From assembly GCA_900756605.1 (NCBI GenBank), contig CAAEKX010000417.1, positions 1 to 5,128 on the forward strand: a stretch of 5,128 nt of DNA, written 5' to 3'. Each line of letters begins with the position of its first letter. Within the stretch, counting starts at the first letter, position 1. Shown here in pieces: positions 1-5,128 of the stretch. Origin of the DNA: Coriobacteriia bacterium (GTDB lineage: Bacteria; Actinomycetota; Coriobacteriia; Coriobacteriales; QAMH01). The position numbers and the translations under genes are program-made. The notes under the pieces were generated by a model. It ran no database searches. It was not told where the DNA came from and worked only from the letters and a program-made list of their open reading frames with translations.

Positions 1-3000
1 GAGGCTGATGCCCGGCGTGGAACGGCGCGTACGGGCGATCCACGGCCAGACCTTCTCGCCGGGAAGATGGCCGCCCTCACCCGGCTTGGCGCCCTGCGCC
101 ATCTTGATCTGCAGCTCGCGTGCGCTCATGAGGTAGCGACTCGTCACGCCAAAGCGTCCCGAGGCAATCTGCTTGATCGCCGAGCGTTTGCTGTCACCGT
201 TGGCAAGCAGCGGCTCGCGCGCGGGATCCTCGCCGCCCTCGCCGGAGTTGGAGCGACCCCCGAGGCGGTTCATGTCGATGGCGAGGCACTCGTGAGCCTC
301 CTGCGAGATGGACCCGTAGCTCATGGCACCCGTGTTGAAGCGCTTGACGATCTCGCTCGCCGGCTCGACCTGCTCGAGGGGGATTGCGGGCCGCTGCGCA
401 TCAAAGTCGAGCAAGTCGCGCAGGACGATGGCACGCCCCTGCTGATGCACGGCCTCGCTGTACTGCTCGAAGAGCTCCGGGTCATCCTCGCGTACGGCGC
501 GTTGCAAGAGCCTGATGACCTGCGGCGTGATGAGATGCTCTTCGCCCCGCGGACGCCATGACGTAATGCCCGCGCTGGGAAGCTGCCCGGGCGAAGGAGA
601 TTGGGCCTGGGCAAGCGCCAGCGCATAACGCTCGTCGCACTCGCGCTGCACGTCATCGAGCGCGAGCCCACCGATGCGACTCACCGTGCCCGTAAAATGA
701 CGATCGACGAGATCGGAGGACAGGCCCACCGCCTCGAATACCTGGGCGGCATGATAGCCCTGCATGGTCGAGATGCCCATCTTCGACATGATCGAGACGA
801 TACCCGAGACAACGGCCTTGTTATAGCGCGCAATGGCCTCATCGGGGCCGCCATCGATGACATGGCGAGCACACAGCGAGCGAATCGTATCGTGCGCGAG
901 GTACGGATAGATGCCTGACGCCGAATAGCCCACGAGCGTCGCGAAATCGTGCGGTGTCACCGCATCACCGCACTCGACAATCAAATCGACCTGCGTGCGT
1001 ATCCCGCAGCGCAGCAGGTGATTATGCACGCTCGCGACCGATAGAAGCGATGGCACCGGCACGAGGCCACGTCCGGCGCGATCCGAGAGCACCAGAATGT
1101 TCACGCCCGAGCGGACAAGCTCCTCGGCTTGCTTGCCCAGCTTCTCGACGGCGTCGGCAAGAGCATGCTCGCCGTCATCGGGACTGTAGGCAGCTACGAT
1201 TCTGGCAGCCTTGAAGCCCTTCTGCCCAATCGTCGCAAGCGCGGCGAACTGAGCCTCGTTCAGCAGCGGTGTTTCGAGCCTCACGAGGCGGCAGTTGGCG
1301 CGTGCGTCTTCGAGCAGGTTGCCATGGTTGCCCAGGTAGAGCAGCGTCGAGGTGATATAGGATTCGCGCAACGCGTCGATAGGCGGGTTCGTCACCTGCG
1401 AGAACAGCTGGTTGAAGTAATGGTAGAAGCGACGGGGGCGTTCCGACAGGCACGCGAGCGGCGTATCCTCGCCCATGGACGCGAGCGGCACGGCGCCGAT
1501 GTCGGCCATGGGGATGATGGCCTCCTCGATGTCCTCGAAGCAGAATCCGTGCACCGCCTGACGCTCCGTCAGGGATAGGTCCTCGTCATCAACCGTAAGC
1601 GTGCTGGCCTCGGCACCCTCGATCAACGACGAGAGCGCGAGCGTCTCGGACTTGATCCACTCGCGATACGGCTTCTCGTTGGCGAGCTCGTCCCTGATTT
1701 CATCATCGTAGAGAACGCGCCCTTGCTCGGGATCGACCATGAGCATTTGCCCTGGCCCCAAACTGCCGGATACGAGAATCTTGGCCGGATCGATATCGAG
1801 CGCCCCCGCCTCGCTCGACAGGATGAGACGATCGTCGGAGGTCACGCAGTACCGAGCGGGGCGCAAGCCGTTGCGGTCGATGACGGCGCCCAGCATGGTG
1901 CCGTCCGAAAACGCGATCGCAGCCGGCCCCTCCCACGCCTCGGTGAGCATGGACTGGTATTGGTCCCAGGCGCTGCGCTTGCTCGTCAGGACCTCGTTCT
2001 TGTCCCAGGGCTCGGGTAGGAGCATCGATACGGCGCGCATGAGGGAGCGACCGTTCATGGAGATGAACTCGAGCATGTTGTCGAGCATCGCCGAATCGGA
2101 GCCCTCGCCATTGAAGACGGGCAGGACCTTCTCGAGAGCCGCGCCCATGACGGGCGAGTACAGATGCGGCTCGCGTGCGCGGGCCCAGTTCACGTTGCAG
2201 CGCAGCGTGTTTATCTCGCCGTTATGGACGATATAGCGCTGGGGATGGGCGCGCTCCCACGACGGCGTCGTGTTCGTCGAGTAGCGCGAGTGCACGAGCG
2301 CAATCGCGGAGTCGGTCATCGCATCGTCGAGATCGCAGAAGAAACCGCGCATTTGCGTGGAGACGAGCATGCCCTTGTAGACGATTGTCCGTGCGCTCAT
2401 CGAGCATACATAGAAGACCTTGCCGGCAAGCGCGGGTGTCATCTGCGCTTGCTTTTCGATGGTGCGCCTGCAAACGTAGAGCGCACGTTCGAAGTCCTCG
2501 CCGGGATTGACGTGCGAGGGACGCCCCACAAAGGCCTGTTTGATGACGGGCATGCATTCGAGTGCCGTCGTTCCCAGGTCATGGCAATCGACGGGAACGT
2601 CGCGCCAGAACAAGAGCGGAATGCCCTCGGCAGCGCAACCATCCTCGAAGATGCGCATGCCGGCGGTCATGCCCTCCTCGTCCGTGGGCAGAAAGAGCAT
2701 GGCAACGCCGTATTCGCCCTCGTCGGGGAGTATGCTGCCGCACTTCTGCGCCTCCTTGCGAAAGAAGCGATGCGGTACCTGGATGAGGATGCCCGCGCCA
2801 TCGCCCGTGTTGGGCTCGAGGCCAACACCACCGCGATGCTCGAGATTGACGAGAACCGAAAGCGCATCGTCGATGATCTGATGCGAGCGCACGCCCTTGA
2901 GGTGTGCCAGCGCTCCGATGCCGCACGCATCATGCTCGAACTCGCTGCGGTACAGCGTCGGACCCGCACACGGGCGCCTCCCGGCCCGATCTGTCATCTC

Positions 3001-3009
3001 AGCCTGCAT
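1..3009 (-). CDS. gltB: Glutamate synthase large subunit (GOGAT), 3' end outside window
   Basis: This is the catalytic large subunit of glutamate synthase, which takes ammonia from glutamine and adds it to 2-oxoglutarate to give glutamate in the cytoplasm. Of a protein usually near 1500 residues, 1003 are visible and the frame is open to the window edge. Seen in order: EHDACGIG with the expected nucleophile Cys29; HSRYSTNT at 240-247; NGEIN at 263-267, with Asn263 and Gly264 as likely oxyanion residues; SDS at 304-306; DRNGLRP at 378-384; central-domain QVTNPPID at 538-545; KMGISTMQGY at 743-752; then the FMN-domain start with FNTGAMSYGSIS near 891-902, GEGGED at 923-928 and KMAQGAKPGEGG at 969-980. 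In this family the segment before the Cys is removed to free it as the N-terminus; here that would be 28 residues. The Cys ligands of the 3Fe-4S cluster would lie in the missing part, as would any gltD, so the electron donor (NADPH or other) cannot be told. Start: ATG at 3009 sits 7 nt after AAGAGG; the in-frame ATG at 3015 is too close to that site. Confidence 0.96.
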   Translation of the reverse strand, partial: MQAEMTDRAGRRPCAGPTLYRSEFEHDACGIGALAHLKGVRSHQIIDDALSVLVNLEHRGGVGLEPNTGDGAGILIQVPHRFFRKEAQKCGSILPDEGEYGVAMLFLPTDEEGMTAGMRIFEDGCAAEGIPLLFWRDVPVDCHDLGTTALECMPVIKQAFVGRPSHVNPGEDFERALYVCRRTIEKQAQMTPALAGKVFYVCSMSARTIVYKGMLVSTQMRGFFCDLDDAMTDSAIALVHSRYSTNTTPSWERAHPQRYIVHNGEINTLRCNVNWARAREPHLYSPVMGAALEKVLPVFNGEGSDSAMLDNMLEFISMNGRSLMRAVSMLLPEPWDKNEVLTSKRSAWDQYQSMLTEAWEGPAAIAFSDGTMLGAVIDRNGLRPARYCVTSDDRLILSSEAGALDIDPAKILVSGSLGPGQMLMVDPEQGRVLYDDEIRDELANEKPYREWIKSETLALSSLIEGAEASTLTVDDEDLSLTERQAVHGFCFEDIEEAIIPMADIGAVPLASMGEDTPLACLSERPRRFYHYFNQLFSQVTNPPIDALRESYITSTLLYLGNHGNLLEDARANCRLVRLETPLLNEAQFAALATIGQKGFKAARIVAAYSPDDGEHALADAVEKLGKQAEELVRSGVNILVLSDRAGRGLVPVPSLLSVASVHNHLLRCGIRTQVDLIVECGDAVTPHDFATLVGYSASGIYPYLAHDTIRSLCARHVIDGGPDEAIARYNKAVVSGIVSIMSKMGISTMQGYHAAQVFEAVGLSSDLVDRHFTGTVSRIGGLALDDVQRECDERYALALAQAQSPSPGQLPSAGITSWRPRGEEHLITPQVIRLLQRAVREDDPELFEQYSEAVHQQGRAIVLRDLLDFDAQRPAIPLEQVEPASEIVKRFNTGAMSYGSISQEAHECLAIDMNRLGGRSNSGEGGEDPAREPLLANGDSKRSAIKQIASGRFGVTSRYLMSARELQIKMAQGAKPGEGGHLPGEKVWPWIARTRRSTPGISL

Positions 3010-3016
3010 ACTCATA

Positions 3017-3022
3017 CCTCTT
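3017..3022 (-). promoter_or_regulatory. Ribosome binding site of gltB
   Basis: The minus strand reads AAGAGG here, followed by 7 nt and then ATG at 3009. An in-frame ATG at 3015 begins only 1 nt after the same site, which is too close for normal initiation, so this site decides for the start at 3009. The alternative start would add just two residues (Met-Ser). Confidence 0.7.
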
Positions 3023-3108
3023 CTTAACGGTAGCTGGTTCCCATAACTGCTGAGTAGGATAAGCGGGGCACGTTACGCCCATGTTTCGAATGCGAGTTTT
3101 TTTGGATG

Positions 3109-3150
3109 AGACAAAAGTCGCCGACAAATGTCGCCGGGGCACTTTTGTCT
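3109..3150 (-). terminator. Palindrome A: possible (bidirectional) terminator after xerD
   Basis: Perfect 10-bp outer arms, AGACAAAAGT and ACTTTTGTCT, flank a 22-nt GC-rich core that itself can fold around CGAC-ATTT-GTCG. A GC-rich core with an A-rich 5' side and a CTTTTGT 3' side on both strands is the layout of a bidirectional intrinsic terminator, although the U-tract is only four long. It lies about 60 nt downstream of the xerD stop and about 100 nt upstream of gltB, so it would separate the two genes. The structure is seen directly; terminator function is inference. It could instead be a dispersed palindromic repeat or an RNA hairpin in the gltB leader. Confidence 0.5.
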
Positions 3151-3161
3151 GGTTTCGTGAT

Positions 3162-3198
3162 GGAATGAGACAGTTGCTCAGAGCCGTTGTCTCATTCC
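3162..3198. repeat. Palindrome B: 11-bp perfect inverted repeat
   Basis: The arms GGAATGAGACA (3162-3172) and TGTCTCATTCC (3188-3198) are perfectly complementary over 11 bp, with a 15-nt loop that contains a small GCT-CAG-AGC palindrome. The element starts 14 nt past the xerD stop codon. No U-run follows on either strand, so it is not a standard intrinsic terminator. It might protect the 3' end of the xerD message, bind a protein as DNA, or be one copy of a dispersed intergenic repeat. The arm GGAATGAGACA nearly repeats GGATGAGACA at 3104-3113, next to palindrome A. Confidence 0.6.
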
Positions 3199-3212
3199 CC
3201 CGGTCCACGTTC

Positions 3213-4178
3213 CTATCGCAGCCTTGCCCGCGGATGCGTCGAGAGGTACTCCTCGCGGATATGACTCCTGTCAACATGTGTGTAGATCTGCGTCGTCGAT
3301 ATGTCGCTATGACCGAGCATCTCTTGCAAGACACGCAGGTCGGCCCCTCCCTCGAGCATGTGCGTCGCGAAGCTGTGACGCAAGGTATGCGGATGCAGGC
3401 CCTCGATGCCCACGTTGCGCCCGTATCTCTCGACGAGCTTGCAGACGCTACGCCGCGAGAGCCGGCCGCCACGCGTGTTGACGAAGATGGCCTCCGGGTC
3501 CTGTGTAGCCGCACTGCCCTTGGCGTGCAGGCGCGGGCGACCATCGCGCAGATACTCGTCAAGCGCCTGGCGCGCAGAGCCCAAAAGCGGGACCAGGCGC
3601 TCCTTGCTTCCCTTGCCGCGAACGCGCACAAGCTCATCATCGAGCAGAAGGTTGCCAAAACCCAGGGAGGTAAGCTCGCTCACGCGCAAACCGCAGCCGT
3701 AGAGCATCTCGAGAATTGCCCGATCGCGAAGACCGGCAGGCGTCTCGGGAAAAGGCTGGTCAAGCAATGCGGCGATTTGCCCGATGGTGATGGCCTGTGG
3801 CAAACGCTCGGCTTTCTTGGGTAGCGGGACTGATGCGGCAAGATCGGTCTGGGCAAGCCCCTCGCGCACGCAAAAGCGATGAAAGCCCTTAAGGGCCGCG
3901 ACATGGCGCTCCATGCTACTCGAAGCGTAGTCTCGCTTGTGGAGGTCTTCGATGTAATCGGTGATGTCGTCACGCTCGATGCCATCGAGCGAGTCAATGC
4001 CCGCGGCGTGCATGAAGGCGAGATAATCGCGCAGGTCGCGCTCGTACGCCTCGACACTTGCCGTGGAAAGCCCCCGCTCGACGGTAAGACAGGTGAGATA
4101 CTCGTCAAGGACGTCTCCGTACGCACCGATATCGGCGTGCATGTTTGCTTTTATGACGCGGGGCGCCATTACGAGCAC
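3213..4178 (-). CDS. xerD: Tyrosine recombinase XerD
   Basis: This is a site-specific tyrosine recombinase. XerD works with XerC at the dif site to resolve chromosome dimers before cell division. The product has 321 residues from GTG (family about 295-310). The N-terminal SAM-like DNA-binding core domain covers about 20-110, with LDEYLTCLTVERGLS at 24-38; the catalytic domain follows. All six active residues are visible: Arg165 in GCGLRVSEL, Lys189 in RGKGSKERLVP, His264 and Arg267 in HPHTLRHSFATH, His290 in LGHSD and nucleophile Tyr299 in TTQIYTHV. The C-terminus HIREEYLSTHPRA is of the XerD type; XerC or another Xer-like integrase is less likely, and no phage or integron genes sit nearby. 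Start is uncertain: GTG at 4178 has GAGAGG 5 nt upstream and overlaps the peptidase gene by 10 nt; ATG at 4169 forms TAATG with the peptidase stop; ATG at 4142 fits the usual length best but has no ribosome binding site. The overlap suggests translational coupling. Confidence 0.9.
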   Translation of the reverse strand: MLVMAPRVIKANMHADIGAYGDVLDEYLTCLTVERGLSTASVEAYERDLRDYLAFMHAAGIDSLDGIERDDITDYIEDLHKRDYASSSMERHVAALKGFHRFCVREGLAQTDLAASVPLPKKAERLPQAITIGQIAALLDQPFPETPAGLRDRAILEMLYGCGLRVSELTSLGFGNLLLDDELVRVRGKGSKERLVPLLGSARQALDEYLRDGRPRLHAKGSAATQDPEAIFVNTRGGRLSRRSVCKLVERYGRNVGIEGLHPHTLRHSFATHMLEGGADLRVLQEMLGHSDISTTQIYTHVDRSHIREEYLSTHPRARLR

Positions 4179-5128
4179 CGCGCCCTCTCACGTACGAGCG
4201 CACAGGCAAGGCGCGCCGTATTCTCGAGATCTGCGACCTTGAGGCATTCGTCCACCGAGTGAAACTTGGTCATGCCCGTCGAAACGACGAGTGGATCGAC
4301 ACCGAGCTTTACGTACTGATTGGCATCCGTACCTCCTGTCGACATGAAGGTGCACGGCGTGAAGCCTGCAGCCTGTGCGGCGCGACAGAACATCTGGACA
4401 ATGGGTGCATCCTCGGCAATCTTGAAGCCCGGATATTCGAGCTCCCATTCCATATCGACCTGGGCGCCAAGTTGCGCGGCCGCGTCACGCATGGCATCGT
4501 CCATGGCCGCACGCACGCGCTCGACGTCTGCCACATCGACCGCGCGGCACTCCCCCGTCACCTCGCAGCTCGGCGCCACGACGTTGTTGGCGCTGCCACC
4601 GGAAATGGTGCCGATATTCGATGCGCAGTATTCCCCGACTGCCCCCAGGACACCGGCGCGGCGCATGGCCTCGATTGCAAGGCTTGCCGCCTCGATTGCG
4701 CTGATGCCCTCCTCCGGGGCAACACCGGCATGACTTGCCTTGCCCATGAACTGCGCCCTGAAGGTGTAGTGGTAGGGAGCAGCCAAGCACGCACCACCCA
4801 CATCACCTGCATCATCGAAGACGAAGCAGGGCTCGCCAGTCTCGAAGTGCGCCGCGCTGAAGTTTGCCGCGCCGCGACAGCCGGTCTCCTCCTGAACGCT
4901 GAAGATGACCTTGACGGTGGGATAGGATCCGCCTTCCTCGGCAAGCGTGCGAACGGCCTCGATGATAGCCGCCACGCCGACCTTGTCGTCTCCACCCAGG
5001 ACGGTCGTGCCGTCGCTGTAAATCACGCCATCGATAATCTGCGGACTGACACCCTCGCAAGGCTGCACGCAATCGAGATGGGCCGTGAGAATAATCGTAC
5101 CGTCAACGGTACCCGCGAGCTCGGCATA
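4169..5128 (-). CDS. M20-family metallopeptidase, PepT-like, 5' end outside window
   Basis: This is a zinc-dependent aminopeptidase of the M20 family, closest in appearance to the PepT-like (YqjE-type) group, expected to cleave small peptides in the cytoplasm. 319 C-terminal residues are visible of about 370-410; the frame is open to the window edge, so the true start is outside and the in-frame GTG at 5068 is not it. Counting from the edge: AHLD at 16-19 gives the first metal His17 and Asp19; SDGTTVLGGDDK at 38-49 gives the bridging Asp; QEETG at 78-82 gives the catalytic base Glu79 and ligand Glu80; FDDAG near 103-107 gives the next ligand Asp; FHSVDE has the last ligand, His290. The lid/dimerisation domain spans about 118-225, with GKASHAGVAPEEG (His132), NIGTISGGSANNVV at 170-183 and GECR (Arg194); STGGTDAN at 263-270 closes the active site. 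The metal set is complete, so it should be active. Exact substrate (tripeptides or others) cannot be read from sequence. Its TAA stop overlaps the xerD start, suggesting one operon. Confidence 0.93.
   Translation of the reverse strand, partial: YAELAGTVDGTIILTAHLDCVQPCEGVSPQIIDGVIYSDGTTVLGGDDKVGVAAIIEAVRTLAEEGGSYPTVKVIFSVQEETGCRGAANFSAAHFETGEPCFVFDDAGDVGGACLAAPYHYTFRAQFMGKASHAGVAPEEGISAIEAASLAIEAMRRAGVLGAVGEYCASNIGTISGGSANNVVAPSCEVTGECRAVDVADVERVRAAMDDAMRDAAAQLGAQVDMEWELEYPGFKIAEDAPIVQMFCRAAQAAGFTPCTFMSTGGTDANQYVKLGVDPLVVSTGMTKFHSVDECLKVADLENTARLACALVRERARCS
4184..4189 (-). promoter_or_regulatory. Probable ribosome binding site of xerD, inside the peptidase gene
   Basis: The minus strand reads GAGAGG here, within the last codons of the peptidase gene. 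It is 5 nt from GTG at 4178 and 14 nt from ATG at 4169, so it favours the GTG start. Lying inside the upstream coding sequence, it would be used mainly on a shared message. Confidence 0.45.

Larger units (their letters stand above)
3010..3212. other. xerD-gltB intergenic region (gltB leader)
   Basis: This is the only sizeable non-coding stretch. In the direction of transcription it holds palindrome B, palindrome A, an A7 tract at 3097-3103 (T7 on the plus strand), about 75 nt without obvious structure, and the gltB ribosome binding site. A promoter for gltB is expected after palindrome A, but I found no convincing -35/-10 pair; the best -10-like word, TATCCT near 3056-3061, has no good -35 partner. 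No known riboswitch or glutamine-sensing RNA is recognisable. Confidence 0.6.

Noticed and set aside
67..918. Plus-strand ORFs opposite the 3' part of visible gltB
   Set aside because: They are antisense to the conserved central and FMN domains of GltB and carry no recognisable protein motifs.
2164..3027. Plus-strand ORF of 287 codons opposite the gltB N-terminal region
   Set aside because: It lies fully antisense to a well-conserved gltB segment, has no recognisable domain, and long antisense frames are expected from the G/C-biased third positions of gltB.
3023..3105. Promoter of gltB
   Set aside because: The TATCCT word and the A7 tract were considered, but no -35 box with sensible spacing goes with them, so no promoter is called.
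3104..3198. A dif-type Xer recombination site next to xerD
   Set aside because: The palindromes have no resemblance to the 28-bp dif layout of two 11-bp arms around a 6-bp centre with an AT-rich XerD arm; the loop sizes and GC-rich cores do not fit.
2999..3658. Minus-strand ORF of 219 codons joining the xerD 3' part to the gltB start
   Set aside because: It is in a different frame from both genes, is rich in Arg and Ser as off-frame translations of GC-rich genes are, and crosses the palindromic spacer.
3081..3824. Plus-strand ORF of 247 codons from the intergenic region across xerD
   Set aside because: It runs through both palindromes and antisense to the catalytic domain of XerD, shows no family motif and has no convincing ribosome binding site; it is a shadow of xerD.

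Overview
The window holds three genes, all read from the minus strand, so the biological order runs from the high to the low coordinates: an M20-family PepT-like metallopeptidase (its 5' part lies outside the window), a XerD-type tyrosine recombinase, and the large subunit of glutamate synthase (its 3' part lies outside the window). Both cut genes stay open to the window edge with no stop codon. No RNA gene, CRISPR array, insertion sequence or phage gene is visible.

Layout: 5128-4169 encodes the peptidase. Its stop codon overlaps the start region of xerD (4178-3213), so the two are probably translated from one message. After xerD comes the only real gap, about 200 bases (3010-3212). It holds two neighbouring palindromes that share a GGA(A)TGAGACA word, then an A-rich stretch, then a gltB leader with a clear Shine-Dalgarno site. 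gltB starts at 3009 and fills the rest of the window (1003 codons visible): the whole glutamine amidotransferase domain, the central domain and the beginning of the FMN-binding synthase domain.

Organism: a free-standing bacterial chromosome segment with GC-rich codon use, strong bias to G/C in third positions and many long antisense ORFs that follow from that bias. The combination suggests a high-GC Gram-positive. A gut actinobacterium of the Coriobacteriia type is my best guess from the general look of the proteins and the intergenic palindromes, but nothing in the window proves it.

The genes do housekeeping work: peptide turnover, resolution of chromosome dimers and ammonia assimilation. 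They do not form one pathway. The peptidase and xerD look coupled by overlap; gltB is set apart by the palindromes, at least one of which could act as a terminator, so it probably has its own transcription control. I do not see a new defence or mobile system here. The palindrome pair is the most unusual feature.
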